Shown here: piece after piece, positions 7,664 through 16,483 of the stretch
How the letters are laid out: each line of letters opens with the position of its first letter
How positions within the stretch are numbered: position 1 is the stretch's first letter
From: an uncultured Lachnospiraceae bacterium
Lineage (GTDB): Bacteria > Bacillota > Clostridia > Lachnospirales > Lachnospiraceae
Assembly: GCA_947164865.1 (NCBI GenBank)
Contig: CAMUYA010000009.1
Location: 1-64,000 of the forward strand
Reading direction: 5' to 3'
Length of the DNA stretch: 64,000 bases
The notes under the pieces: model-generated
What the model was told of the DNA's origin: nothing
The model's database searches: none
What the model saw: the letters and a program-made list of their open reading frames with translations, nothing else
Program-made: the position numbers and the translations under genes

Positions 7664-8941
7664 CTACTCCAAAACAGTTCCTTTGATAACAGCAAGAACC
7701 TTTCCGGGATCTCTGGCAGCATCCATATTTTCCTTAACGGTTATCGTCAGATTCATGTACAGCTGCGATACATCCGCGGTAACAGACGGATCGTCAAGTC
7801 CGTGGAGCAGCCTCATGCTTCCGCTGTGAGATACTCCGTCGGTGACAGTGCCAAAAAGTGTAGGGCCTGCCGATTCATCCGCAAGGTTTTTGTTTACAAC
7901 GTCATATACATTCAGATTTGCCGAAAGCTCCGGCGTGTAGTGCATATGAAGCTTATAATTCGTATCGGAGTTCTTAAGGTGCGCATAGGACTTTCCGTTA
8001 TTCTTCTGCTTGATAATATACAAATTTGTCTCGGCATGAGAATTGGCGAGGTACATATTATCCTCTGTGATATTAACTATGTATGACTCACCCTCGGGAG
8101 TAAATGCGTCCTTGTATGCCGGATAATAATAAAAATACACATCTCTGATGGGAAGCGTTTCGCCCGCGGTTCTCTCACCCGATACAACCTCTTCGTCTCC
8201 GTCCTCAAAGGGAGAAACCGTAATAACCTGGGACAGATCGGCATCCGAGGATGAATCGTACACGAATGCGGTATCCGTTCCGTCATAGGTATAGCTTCCC
8301 TCAAACCTGTACTCCACCTTAACCCCGCTTGGCTGAACGGTTATATATATATTCCTCAGTATCTCGACATGGCTTATCTTTGCAGAATCTATGCCGGAGC
8401 CCGGTCCTATCACCTCATCCACGATATAATACGGGTCGAACTTCTTTGCCGGCTTTTCGGAAAATACCACATCCTGATGGGGATCGTAGAGCGGCGTATG
8501 GGTTATGGTCTCGTCCCTGCCCTTTGTCGCTACGATCTCAACATCGTATTTATGTGTGTCCGTTCCATCGGAGCTGAAGGACATATTTGAAATAGTGTAC
8601 TTTCCCGCATGTGTGTCCGGATCAATTGCGGATTCCACCGGGTCGGCAACGAAATTGTACACAGCTCCGGAACTGTAACCAAGAAAGCCCGCACCTGCAG
8701 TCGTGAAAAGCTCATGAGACTTTTCCATCTCATATGACTTGAAGGTCTCCATCACGGACATTGCCGCATTCGTAGCACGCTGTTTGATCTTAGCCTTTGC
8801 ATTAAAATTAGTGGTGTAAACAAAGGTATAAAGAAGCGGGGCAACGGCAACCGATAATATGGCTATCGCAACGATCATCTCAACAAGGGACATACCCTTG
8901 TTGTCAATATGAAATTTTTCACACAAACGATTCCTTTTCAT
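7664..8941 (-). CDS. Prepilin-type minor pilin, 425 aa
   Basis: N-terminus DNKG followed by MSLVEMIVAIAILSVAVAPLL is a prepilin peptidase site with Glu5 and an N-terminal helix of the PilV/GspI kind (AIAILSVAVAPLL then residues leading to NAAMSVMETFKSYEMEK). The following 380 residues are beta-rich with no recognised domain and are much longer than a usual GspI/PilV (about 120-200 aa). It lies directly after the PilO gene (20 bases) and before the PilX-like gene, so it most likely belongs to the minor-pilin initiation complex. Substrate or ligand is not visible. Confidence 0.78.
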   Translation of the reverse strand: MKRNRLCEKFHIDNKGMSLVEMIVAIAILSVAVAPLLYTFVYTTNFNAKAKIKQRATNAAMSVMETFKSYEMEKSHELFTTAGAGFLGYSSGAVYNFVADPVESAIDPDTHAGKYTISNMSFSSDGTDTHKYDVEIVATKGRDETITHTPLYDPHQDVVFSEKPAKKFDPYYIVDEVIGPGSGIDSAKISHVEILRNIYITVQPSGVKVEYRFEGSYTYDGTDTAFVYDSSSDADLSQVITVSPFEDGDEEVVSGERTAGETLPIRDVYFYYYPAYKDAFTPEGESYIVNITEDNMYLANSHAETNLYIIKQKNNGKSYAHLKNSDTNYKLHMHYTPELSANLNVYDVVNKNLADESAGPTLFGTVTDGVSHSGSMRLLHGLDDPSVTADVSQLYMNLTITVKENMDAARDPGKVLAVIKGTVLE

Positions 8942-8961
8942 AAGCTTTCCAAATGCGCTGT

Positions 8962-9732
8962 TTACTCGCCTTCGGCCTGATCTTCATCTCCCGCTCCGGG
9001 GTTTGATATCGCATCTATAAACGCATCCTGTATTGCCTTTTCGATCTTCTGATAAAGATCCGACCCGTAGCCTCCGATGAAGATATTATCGGTACCTGAT
9101 GTGTACTCCTCTATAACCGGCTTCTCATACTCTCTTCCGTTGCCATCCACATAATAGAAACCAAGCGAAACAACACCCTTCAGGATGTTCTCATCCTTTT
9201 CCCTTGTGAAGGTGATGCTGTCCACATTAAGCTTATAATTGGATGAGAAAGCCTCCTCGATAACCTCCTTAAGGGAACTGTAGTTAAGTTCCATGCTGTA
9301 ATCGACCTTCTGATACAGATACTCGATCTTCTGATCATAGCCTTCGATCTCCGCACTCTTTACAGTTTCCTCGGTAATAAGCGCAAGTGACTCGGGATCC
9401 GCTATATTTATGGATGTGTACTGAAGCGTATCCCCGGCATCTCTCATAGCTATGCCCTCGAGAAGATAATCCTCCTCCTTGTACATGCTGGGATACTTTG
9501 AAACAATATCCACGACCTCTTTTTTGAGAGTTTCGGTATCGGACTCGTACTGGGCCTTATTGTCGTGGTATACCTGCAGCTCCGATATTTCCTTTCTGAG
9601 TGAAGCATTGTTCGACTCCATGGAAGAAATCTCATCGTTTGTGTTCTTTAACGGAACAAAATACACCACGAGGAAAAGACCTGCCGCAAGCACAAGAAGT
9701 AATGCGAATACATGCTTATCATTCATTTTCAT
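8962..9732 (-). CDS. pilO: PilO-like inner-membrane alignment protein, 256 aa
   Basis: A short cytoplasmic start, one membrane helix (HVFALLLVLAAGLFLVVYFV, residues 7-26), a coiled coil (about 30-75, ISSMESNNASLRKEISELQV), then two alpha/beta halves ending in an acidic tail. This is the layout of PilO/GspM proteins, which pair with PilN to connect the cytoplasmic PilM ring to the pilus. Position straight after the PilM-PilN gene (15 bases) agrees. Primary sequence similarity is weak as usual for the family, so the assignment rests on topology and context. Confidence 0.72.
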   Translation of the reverse strand: MKMNDKHVFALLLVLAAGLFLVVYFVPLKNTNDEISSMESNNASLRKEISELQVYHDNKAQYESDTETLKKEVVDIVSKYPSMYKEEDYLLEGIAMRDAGDTLQYTSINIADPESLALITEETVKSAEIEGYDQKIEYLYQKVDYSMELNYSSLKEVIEEAFSSNYKLNVDSITFTREKDENILKGVVSLGFYYVDGNGREYEKPVIEEYTSGTDNIFIGGYGSDLYQKIEKAIQDAFIDAISNPGAGDEDQAEGE

Positions 9733-9747
9733 TGTTCTTCCCTCCCC

Positions 9748-11685
9748 TTATAGATCATCCGCCGACTCTGTCTGAGTGTCCGTGTTCTGTGTTGATTCCG
9801 ATTCCGTCCCGGTGACGGTGTCGTCGAAGGATGGCATGTACACACATTCCAGAGTAAAAGTAATCTCGGTGAACATATCCACATCGCTGTCATCAACCTC
9901 GGGAAGTGACTCTATCTCGTTGTAAAGCTCATCGCCGATAAGCTCCTTGACCTGTTCTTCACTAAGGTCATCCACATCATTTATATCGGCATCGGTACCC
10001 TCGTTTGTATCATCGGTATCCTCTGCATCCTCTGCATTATCCCCGTCTCCGGTATCCGGCGCAGCTTCCTCTTCTGTACCGGCAAGCCCGAGTCTGTGCC
10101 AAAGGGCATTCTGATCGTCATGCTCTACCTCAAAGCTCTTAACTCTCAGCTCTGCAAGGCTGTCAAAATCCCTGAACATATTGATGATGCCGGTCGCAGT
10201 TTCCAGATCATGAACTGCAAAGGTGATGCGGCATTCTGTGGGCGAAGAATCAAGCTCAAGTATATTCATGTGGGTGGGCAGCTTCTGTTCAAGCTCATTG
10301 AAGAATGCAAGCAGACTGTCGTTGGGATTCTCCATCATCAGGCTTCCGCGCTTAACCTGCAGATAGACATCCTTCATGTTCACATATTTATCATACACAA
10401 CCTTATCATTTTCATACTGCGCCTTGATTGCCTTAAGATCGGAATTCTCATCTTTTACATCCTGAAGCGCAAAGAACTTCGGAACGAAAAGTACAGCTGA
10501 AACTACAGCCGAAAAGATCAGCAGCAGTATACCCAGAGCCTTATAGTTTGTCTTATGCTTCTGCTTATCCTCTCTTGCCTTGCTGAAAAGTCCCACAGGG
10601 GCAAATGCGGCACCTATGGTGGCTGCATAGCAGTGAAATCCCGCAAGGTCGGTGGTTGCCACCCAGGATATCTCCTCAAGCTTTTTAAGTACATGAGTCT
10701 TGATACCCATCTCGTTGGTAAGAAGGGTATTTATTCCCATCAGATCACCACCCATGCCACAGATAAAAATGCGGTCGATGGGGACGGAATATCTTGAATT
10801 GTAAAAGTCTACTACACGGGATACGGCATTTATAAAGCCTGCCATGGTCCTGGTAACAGCGGTACGTGCTTCAACTATCGCATTGCCGCCTCTGGTTTCT
10901 ATTTCGGGAGATGGTGCCGAGGGTTGAAGCGACTCCGACAGATTTTCGAAAATGCAAAGATTTGTCTTTACATATTCGCAAGCCTCTTCGTATGATTTAA
11001 CGCCGAATGCAGGCTTCTCCGCTACCTCTCTTATCACCTCTTCGATACCGTAGCTGATGTTTCTCTGAAGGAGCAGATTCTGATGATCGATGATGGTGAT
11101 GGTGGTCTGCTGTTCCTCTACTTTGAGTACCATGTTGCATCGATTGGTGGTCTCATTCTTGAAGCACTGATATACAGAGTTTCCTACGAAGTCAACCTGA
11201 ATAAGGGTCAGCCCCATCCTCTTTGCCAGAGCTTCATAGGATTCAATAAGAGCCTTTTCTGCGGCTATTATAAGCACGCGAAAACGGCCTGCGTTGTCGC
11301 CCTCTGTGATATGCTCAAGCACAACATTACTTATCTCGTGCTGAGATAGGTCTATAGGGAAATACTCCGACAGATTCATCTGAACTGTCGCATCTATCAT
11401 GTTCGCTTTGATGGGAGGAAGCATTACCTCACGGGTAAGGATCTTGCTCGAAGCAATGGTGAAAATAACGTTCTTTGTTCCACCCATTCTCTCCGAAGAA
11501 AGAGCCTTTTTGATATCCTCTGCCAAAGCGGGATTATCGTTGTTAATGTAGCCGTCATTGATGCAGCCTTCCGGCGTGGGAATGGTGGTATGACGGTAGA
11601 TCTTGGGGTGTTTGGTCTGATAGTCCATCTGGACTATACGGGTCACGGCATTGCCGATTTCGATTGAAATAACTTTGTTTGCCAT
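9748..11685 (-). CDS. pilM: PilM-PilN fusion, pilus assembly platform protein, 645 aa
   Basis: Residues 1-365 are an actin-like ATPase of the PilM/FtsA type: ISIEIGNAVTRIVQM at the start (phosphate-1 loop), a VDFVGNSVYQCF core, and FICGMGGDLMGINTLL near 330 (adenosine motif). A membrane helix at about 380-400 (ALGILLLIFSAVVSAVLFV) and a coiled coil (QDVKDENSDLKAIKAQYEND) follow, which is PilN. Normally PilM and PilN are separate proteins joined through the PilN N-terminal peptide; here they are one chain. The PilN ferredoxin-like fold is interrupted by a very acidic, low-complexity stretch (about 532-598, repeated D/E/T) before the last strand (FTEITFTLECVYMP). Between pilD and pilO in the operon. 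It should form the cytoplasmic ring coupling the PilB motor to the pilus. Confidence 0.85.
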   Translation of the reverse strand: MANKVISIEIGNAVTRIVQMDYQTKHPKIYRHTTIPTPEGCINDGYINNDNPALAEDIKKALSSERMGGTKNVIFTIASSKILTREVMLPPIKANMIDATVQMNLSEYFPIDLSQHEISNVVLEHITEGDNAGRFRVLIIAAEKALIESYEALAKRMGLTLIQVDFVGNSVYQCFKNETTNRCNMVLKVEEQQTTITIIDHQNLLLQRNISYGIEEVIREVAEKPAFGVKSYEEACEYVKTNLCIFENLSESLQPSAPSPEIETRGGNAIVEARTAVTRTMAGFINAVSRVVDFYNSRYSVPIDRIFICGMGGDLMGINTLLTNEMGIKTHVLKKLEEISWVATTDLAGFHCYAATIGAAFAPVGLFSKAREDKQKHKTNYKALGILLLIFSAVVSAVLFVPKFFALQDVKDENSDLKAIKAQYENDKVVYDKYVNMKDVYLQVKRGSLMMENPNDSLLAFFNELEQKLPTHMNILELDSSPTECRITFAVHDLETATGIINMFRDFDSLAELRVKSFEVEHDDQNALWHRLGLAGTEEEAAPDTGDGDNAEDAEDTDDTNEGTDADINDVDDLSEEQVKELIGDELYNEIESLPEVDDSDVDMFTEITFTLECVYMPSFDDTVTGTESESTQNTDTQTESADDL

Positions 11686-11708
11686 TAATTTGACGACCTC
11701 GTAATTAT

Positions 11709-12470
11709 TTATTGTATTGTAAAGAATGAGGCGTACCAGGTGATAATCTTGTTCCCGAAGAATACGGAAAGTGCAATCCCTGCTGAAAGGTACGGTCCCA
11801 TAGCCAGGGTTCTACCCTCTTTCGATACTTTCATTCGGATGACATGAATAATTGCCCCAAGGATGCATCCGATCACAAAACCTAAAAGGTTAAGCTTCCA
11901 TCCGAGGAGCAAGCCGGTGGCGGCCATGAGTTTTACATCGCCGCCTCCGATCCCTCTTCCTTTTGAGATCAAAAAAATGATCAATAAAACGACACTAACT
12001 GATACCAGGCCTATCACGTACAGAAGCCAATTACGATAATCGGTTGCTATGCGAGCTATGCCCAGTACCAGTATGAAATAATTGAAACCCACAGGGATTT
12101 CAAAAGTCCTGAAGTCTATAATACTTAAAGCAAGTAGTGCCGAAAACAGCAGGCAATAGAGTAGGGTTTCTATTGTAAGCCCATGTTTCAAAAAGAGAAG
12201 TACGTAGAGGATACCGTTTACAGCTTCGATGATCGGATACTGAACCGATATCCTCGCTCCGCACTTTCTGCATCTGCCCCTTAAAAACAGGTAACTGAAA
12301 ATGGGGATAAGGTCATACCACTTAAGCTGGTAACCACACTCCATACAGTGGGACCTTTTTACCACTATGTTTTCCTTCTTCGGTATCCGGTAGATAAGGA
12401 CGTTAAGAAACGAACCGATTACGATACCGTAGAGGAATATTATTATTGAGATAAGAATTGTAAGAGGCAT
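11709..12470 (-). CDS. pilD: Prepilin peptidase / N-methyltransferase (A24), 253 aa
   Basis: Polytopic membrane aspartyl protease that cuts the leader of the prepilins in this operon and methylates the new N-terminus. Visible signatures: GSFLNVLIYRIP in the first loop, two CxxC pairs (CMECG and CRKCG) of the zinc-containing methyltransferase loop, and the two catalytic aspartates in IIDFRTFEIP and GIGGGDVKLM. About eight hydrophobic segments follow the family topology and the length is normal. It lies 24 bases after pilA and 23 before pilM-pilN. Confidence 0.95.
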   Translation of the reverse strand: MPLTILISIIIFLYGIVIGSFLNVLIYRIPKKENIVVKRSHCMECGYQLKWYDLIPIFSYLFLRGRCRKCGARISVQYPIIEAVNGILYVLLFLKHGLTIETLLYCLLFSALLALSIIDFRTFEIPVGFNYFILVLGIARIATDYRNWLLYVIGLVSVSVVLLIIFLISKGRGIGGGDVKLMAATGLLLGWKLNLLGFVIGCILGAIIHVIRMKVSKEGRTLAMGPYLSAGIALSVFFGNKIITWYASFFTIQ

Positions 12471-12494
12471 AGTTTATAACTAATTTACTAATAC

Positions 12495-12914
12495 TTATGA
12501 ACCAGACTTTTTAACAGCTGAGCCGTCTGCGTTATAATACTTCGCTGCCCCATTTGTTTTAAGAGTCCATTTATAGTCGGCATACTCCCATTCGCAAGCA
12601 CCCCACTCTTTGCTCTTAAGCTTAGAAGGCAAAGTAGAAAGACCATAATCTGCCAAATCATCACCGGTAACACCTTCGATAGTAAGAGCGTCTTTGTTCC
12701 AACTAATTTTTACAGTTTTAGAAGCCTCCTGATCAGCTGTCCATACTTCCACTGTAGTTTTAATTTCTTCAATATTCTGAAGATCTGTTGATTCTCTTGA
12801 CTTTTCAACCTGCTTGATGAACTGAGGAGCAAGCACTCCGATGAGAACTGCCATGATCGCGATAACGATGATCAGCTCTACAAGTGAAAAACCTTTGTTT
12901 GCATTCTTTTTCAT
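12495..12914 (-). CDS. pilA: Major type IV pilin, 139 aa
   Basis: Short leader MKKNANKG then FSLVELIIVIAIMAVLIGVLAPQF, a textbook type IVa pilin start with Phe1 and Glu5. The globular part is small (about 95 residues), ending in KYYNADGSAVKKSGS, with one cysteine, so no disulfide loop. Small size, single N-terminal helix and position between the PilC and PilD genes identify it as the main structural subunit. A strong ribosome-binding site (AAAGGAG) and a separate structured leader after pilC suggest it is made in larger amounts than its neighbours. Confidence 0.93.
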   Translation of the reverse strand: MKKNANKGFSLVELIIVIAIMAVLIGVLAPQFIKQVEKSRESTDLQNIEEIKTTVEVWTADQEASKTVKISWNKDALTIEGVTGDDLADYGLSTLPSKLKSKEWGACEWEYADYKWTLKTNGAAKYYNADGSAVKKSGS

Positions 12915-12943
12915 AATAGAATTCTCCTTTGCTAAAAGTATTT

Positions 12944-13050
12944 ATTGTAAAAGTATGTAAGCCTCCGGAACCCTACAATCCGAGGGCATACACTTTTATA
13001 ATCTTATTTTATCATATAACGGCAGTTTCAAGTGTTCCATTCATCACTAT
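12944..13050 (-). promoter_or_regulatory. Structured leader between pilC and pilA
   Basis: The 161-base gap before pilA is the largest inside the pilus operon. On the minus strand it holds two hairpins: an outer AACGGC/GCCGTT stem enclosing AGTG/CACT, and, nearer pilA, a long imperfect stem that starts AAAAGTGTATG and closes with CATACTTTT, with inner GCCCTC/GGAGGC pairing. It could be a processing or stabilising element that raises pilin mRNA, or a leaky attenuator. No known riboswitch consensus is recognised. Confidence 0.5.
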
Positions 13051-13075
13051 TTGGCGCCGTTTATCCCATAATTTA

Positions 13076-14290
13076 TTACAGCTGATCCAGTGCCTGATAC
13101 ATCTTGAGCATGGGTGCCATGCAGGCTCCTACAATTACGCCGACTATGGCTGCCAGCACGATTATGATGATGGGCTCAAGTGCTGCCATCATGGTGGCAA
13201 CCGCAGCCTCAACCTCTTCCTCGTAATATTCGGCCAGCTTTTCGAGCATTTCTTCGGTACGTCCGGTTTCCTCGCCGATGCGCACCATGTTATAGACCAT
13301 GGGAGGGAAAAGCTTTGCCTCCTCCAGCGGACGCGAAAGAGGCTGTCCGATGGTTATCTCATCCTTGGCAGTGTGAAGCGCTTCCTTGAAGTACACATTT
13401 CCCATAACATCAGCAGCTATATCCACAGCTTCCACGAGAGGTATGCCCGATCCTATCAGCGTGGAAAGGGTGCGTGCCATCTGGGCGGATGCGGTTTTTA
13501 CCACAAGTTGCTTTATGGCGGGGATGGATAGCGCGATCTTGCCTGTCACATGCTTTCCGGTGTCGGTCTTGTTAAATACCGCTATCGCAATGATAATAGC
13601 AATAAGAGCAGGCACTACTATAAACCAATAGTTTATTAAAAAGTCACTGACTGCCTGTACTGCCTTGGTTATGGCAGGGAGATCGGTCTCGAGGTCCTCA
13701 AACATAACGGAATATGCCGGAATAACCTTTACCAGCATGACAATCACGACTGCTATCATGACTATAAACACAATGATGGGGTACATCATCGCCTTTTTGA
13801 TCGCTGCCTTGGTGCGGTTGGACTTATCGAGCTGGAGTGCGATCCTGTCCATGGCTATATCGAGGGATCCGGATGCTTCTCCTGCCGCTGTCATATTTAC
13901 CATGATGGGAGGGAAAATTTTTGGGTGCTCACCGAATGCCATCGAAAGTGATTCACCTTTTTCAACCGATATACGCACCTCTTCTGCCGCTTTTTTGAGC
14001 TTTTTGTTCTCTGTTGCTTCCGTGAGCATCTTCATGGCATCGATCATCGACACGCCTGCCTTGAACATGGCCACAAACTGCCTGCAGAAAACTGAAAGGT
14101 CTCTGGTGGTGGGCTTTCCGCCTATATCGATATTTATATCCTTGTTGAGTGCGCTCTGTTCTTTGATGCTGACAGGGGTGATACCCTGGCGCTTTAATTC
14201 GGCCTTTACGGAAGCTTCATCATCCGATTCGATACTTCCCTTAAGGATCTTTCCGTTATTATCTATTGCTTCATATGCGTAACTGGGCAT
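13076..14290 (-). CDS. pilC: Type IV pilus inner-membrane platform protein PilC (GspF family), 404 aa
   Basis: Polytopic platform that couples the PilB motor to pilin extraction and polymerisation. Two GspF domains are visible (about residues 65-190 and 270-395): the first with DLSVFCRQFVAMFKAGVSM and AAGEASGSLD, the second with ARTLSTLIGSGIPLVEA and RIGEETGRTEEML. Three membrane segments occur near 165-190, 215-235 and 370-395. Length and start (MPSYAYEAIDNNGKILKG) are typical. It lies 18 bases after pilB and is intact. Confidence 0.95.
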   Translation of the reverse strand: MPSYAYEAIDNNGKILKGSIESDDEASVKAELKRQGITPVSIKEQSALNKDINIDIGGKPTTRDLSVFCRQFVAMFKAGVSMIDAMKMLTEATENKKLKKAAEEVRISVEKGESLSMAFGEHPKIFPPIMVNMTAAGEASGSLDIAMDRIALQLDKSNRTKAAIKKAMMYPIIVFIVMIAVVIVMLVKVIPAYSVMFEDLETDLPAITKAVQAVSDFLINYWFIVVPALIAIIIAIAVFNKTDTGKHVTGKIALSIPAIKQLVVKTASAQMARTLSTLIGSGIPLVEAVDIAADVMGNVYFKEALHTAKDEITIGQPLSRPLEEAKLFPPMVYNMVRIGEETGRTEEMLEKLAEYYEEEVEAAVATMMAALEPIIIIVLAAIVGVIVGACMAPMLKMYQALDQL

Positions 14291-14308
14291 TTTAAAATGT
14301 CTCCCTTA

Positions 14309-16000
14309 TTATGAGTCGAAGGATATTCTGCACATTTCGGAGTAGCTTGTGGTTCCGTCCAGAACGTACTCGCTTCCGCCCATGTGTAGGGTCTTCATTC
14401 CGTCTTTGAGGGCCTGCTCCTTGATCCTGGCGGCGCCTTCTTTGTGGGCGATGATCTGCTTTAATTCATCGGTCACAACCATTATCTCGTACACACCGAT
14501 ACGGCCCCTGTAACCGGTATTATCACACTTGGCGCATCCACAAGGCTCATAGATGGTCACTGACTTTGAAGGATCCACGCCCATGTATTCCTTCTCGTCC
14601 GCAGTCGCCTCCCTGGGCTTTTTGCACTCGGGACAAAGGCGCCTTACAAGTCTCTGGGCAATAACACCGATAACCGAATCCGCTATCAGATAGGATTCAA
14701 TTCCCATATCCTCAAGACGTGTAATGGTGCTTGCGGATGAATTGGTATGCAGTGTCGAAACGACGAGGTGACCTGTGATGGATGCCTGTACTGCTATGCG
14801 GGCCGTCTCCTCGTCACGGATCTCTCCGATCATTATTATGTCAGGATCCTGACGAAGGATGGATCTTAACGCAGATGCGAATGTAAGATTAGCCTTGGGG
14901 TTAACGTGCACCTGATTTATACCATCGATATTTGCCTCGACGGGGTCCTCGACGGTGATGATGTTAACATCTTCTTTGTTGAGCTCTGAGAGTGCTGTGT
15001 AAAGAGTGGTTGATTTACCGGATCCTGTAGGTCCCGTAACCAGCAGTATCCCGTTGGGATGCGAGAGAATGTAGTCGAACTGCTTCATCTCATGCTCCCT
15101 TAGTCCAAGCTGGCTCTTCTCTCTGGTAAGGGCCATCTTGGCGGTAAGTCTCATAACGACTTTCTCTCCCCACACAGTGGGAAGCACGGATACACGGATA
15201 TCGTACTCTACGCGATCAACAACCTGTGTGATACGACCGTCCTGGGGCTTACGTTTTTCCGAGATATCCATTCCGCCGATTATCTTGATACGTGCAATGA
15301 TGGCGGACAGAACGTTAATATTGTATGAGCCTCTCTCGTAGAGCGCACCGTCGATACGATAGCGCACGCGGATACGGTTAACAAGAGGCTCGACATGAAT
15401 ATCAGATGCACGCTGACGCACGGCATTATCTATCATGTCCTTAACCATCACAACGATGGGTGAATTACTTATCTCGTCCTGAGCCTCGGTATCATCCTGC
15501 TCGCCCAGGTTCTTTTCTCTCGCGTAAGCATCAAGTGCATCGGCCACGTCGCCCTGGCCGAAGTATCTGTCGATGGCAAGCATGACGCTTCTCTCGGTGG
15601 CAACGCACGCATCGACATTAAAGTTGGTGATGATGGAGATATCGTCCATCGCGTTGATGTCAAGGGGATCCACCATTGCCAGCTTGATGGCTCCTGTAAG
15701 CTCGTCGATCGCGAATGGGAAGCATTTGTTCTTCTTGAGCATGTCGCTTCCCTTGATAAGCTTTGTTACGTTCTGATCGATCTGTATTGCCTGCAGATCT
15801 ACCAGCTCATATCCCAGCTGTGCGCTCAGAGCCTGTGCCAGCCTTTCATCGGTTATGGTGCCCTGCTCAACAAGGAATTCTCCGAGCTTTTTACCGGTTC
15901 CACGCTGCTTTTCAAGTGCTTCGGCAAGCTGTTCCTCTGTGATGGCACCTGCCTGGACCAGCAGATCTCCTATTCTTATCTTTTTGCGACGATAATCCAT
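14309..16000 (-). CDS. pilB: Type IV pilus extension ATPase PilB with tandem MshEN domain, 563 aa
   Basis: Hexameric motor for pilus assembly. The N-terminal 50 residues match the MshEN c-di-GMP-binding motif twice (RIGDLLVQAGAITEEQL..ALEKQ and KLGEFLVEQGTITDERL..ALSAQ), with the exact R/K-L-G, G10, L17, L21 and Q24 pattern and the five-residue spacer. The C-terminal ATPase has Walker A GPTGSGKST (about 322), Asp box and Walker B (RQDPDIIMIGEIRDEETA), His box and a tetracysteine zinc site (CPEC and CAKCDNTGYRGR). Length is normal. First gene of the pilus operon behind its own promoter. No PilT is nearby, so retraction, if any, must depend on genes elsewhere or be absent. Confidence 0.96.
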   Translation of the reverse strand: MDYRRKKIRIGDLLVQAGAITEEQLAEALEKQRGTGKKLGEFLVEQGTITDERLAQALSAQLGYELVDLQAIQIDQNVTKLIKGSDMLKKNKCFPFAIDELTGAIKLAMVDPLDINAMDDISIITNFNVDACVATERSVMLAIDRYFGQGDVADALDAYAREKNLGEQDDTEAQDEISNSPIVVMVKDMIDNAVRQRASDIHVEPLVNRIRVRYRIDGALYERGSYNINVLSAIIARIKIIGGMDISEKRKPQDGRITQVVDRVEYDIRVSVLPTVWGEKVVMRLTAKMALTREKSQLGLREHEMKQFDYILSHPNGILLVTGPTGSGKSTTLYTALSELNKEDVNIITVEDPVEANIDGINQVHVNPKANLTFASALRSILRQDPDIIMIGEIRDEETARIAVQASITGHLVVSTLHTNSSASTITRLEDMGIESYLIADSVIGVIAQRLVRRLCPECKKPREATADEKEYMGVDPSKSVTIYEPCGCAKCDNTGYRGRIGVYEIMVVTDELKQIIAHKEGAARIKEQALKDGMKTLHMGGSEYVLDGTTSYSEMCRISFDS

Positions 16001-16077
16001 CTTTTGTTCCTTCCTCTATCACGATCATAGAGAGATTTTATATGCCGGAATTGTGTTCATATTTTAACGGACAAACA

Positions 16078-16116
16078 AGCTGTGAACATTCGGCATATTC
16101 ACAGCTTTATATTATA
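16078..16116 (-). promoter_or_regulatory. Pilus-operon promoter region with 5' stem-loop
   Basis: A consensus -10 TATAAT (16111-16116) lies in very AT-rich DNA; the -35 (TTTAAT) is poor. Immediately after the expected start is a perfect 9-bp inverted repeat AGCTGTGAA-N11-TTCACAGCT (16078-16106). It would either form a stem-loop at the extreme 5' end of the pil mRNA or serve as a DNA operator. About 75 bases separate it from pilB. Confidence 0.5.
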
Positions 16117-16173
16117 TCATAGTTCACATAATAATTAAATATCTTTTGTAATTTTTTGATTTAATTATATTTT

Positions 16174-16473
16174 TTATATAACAGCAGAAAAATATGAATT
16201 CCAGTATGTCATTATACTATTTCGATCATTTTTAAACCCATTAGTTGAAAAATAATCGATTAATTCATTCTCTACTACGCTGAACTCTTCCAGTCTATTA
16301 TGATTTTTGGGATCTAATTTAGATAATCTTATCCAATCCAAAGCAAGATTAAAATACTTTAATGATTCTTCTTTTTTTCCTGCCTCTTTTCTATCTACAG
16401 CCCTTTGAACTTCGCCACCAATGTTCAGTATCTGTTCGCTCGCTGACATTTTATTCCATCTTTCAGAATCCAT
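16174..16473 (-). CDS. Small helical protein paired with DUF5674 gene, 99 aa
   Basis: Function unknown. The sequence is mostly helical (ERWNKMSASEQILNIGGEVQRA, then ESLKYFNLALDWIRLSK and NRLEEFSVVENELIDYF), acidic/basic mixed, with no signal peptide, and looks like a small HEPN-type or bundle protein. From general recall, short proteins with the same ERW..M...ilnIGsE start are often found beside DUF5674 genes, as here, which suggests a two-gene functional unit of toxin-antitoxin type. A clear AGGTGA lies six bases before the ATG, 10 bases after the partner gene. It ends in AT-rich DNA just before the pilus promoter. The TA idea is inference. Confidence 0.55.
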   Translation of the reverse strand: MDSERWNKMSASEQILNIGGEVQRAVDRKEAGKKEESLKYFNLALDWIRLSKLDPKNHNRLEEFSVVENELIDYFSTNGFKNDRNSIMTYWNSYFSAVI

Positions 16474-16483
16474 AGTTTATCAC

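Noticed and set aside
12915..13075. c-di-GMP (GEMM) riboswitch before pilA
   Set aside because: The gap is structured, but the conserved GEMM core and tetraloop-receptor sequences are not present; I also did not see it before the pilus, BspA or SipW/sortase genes.
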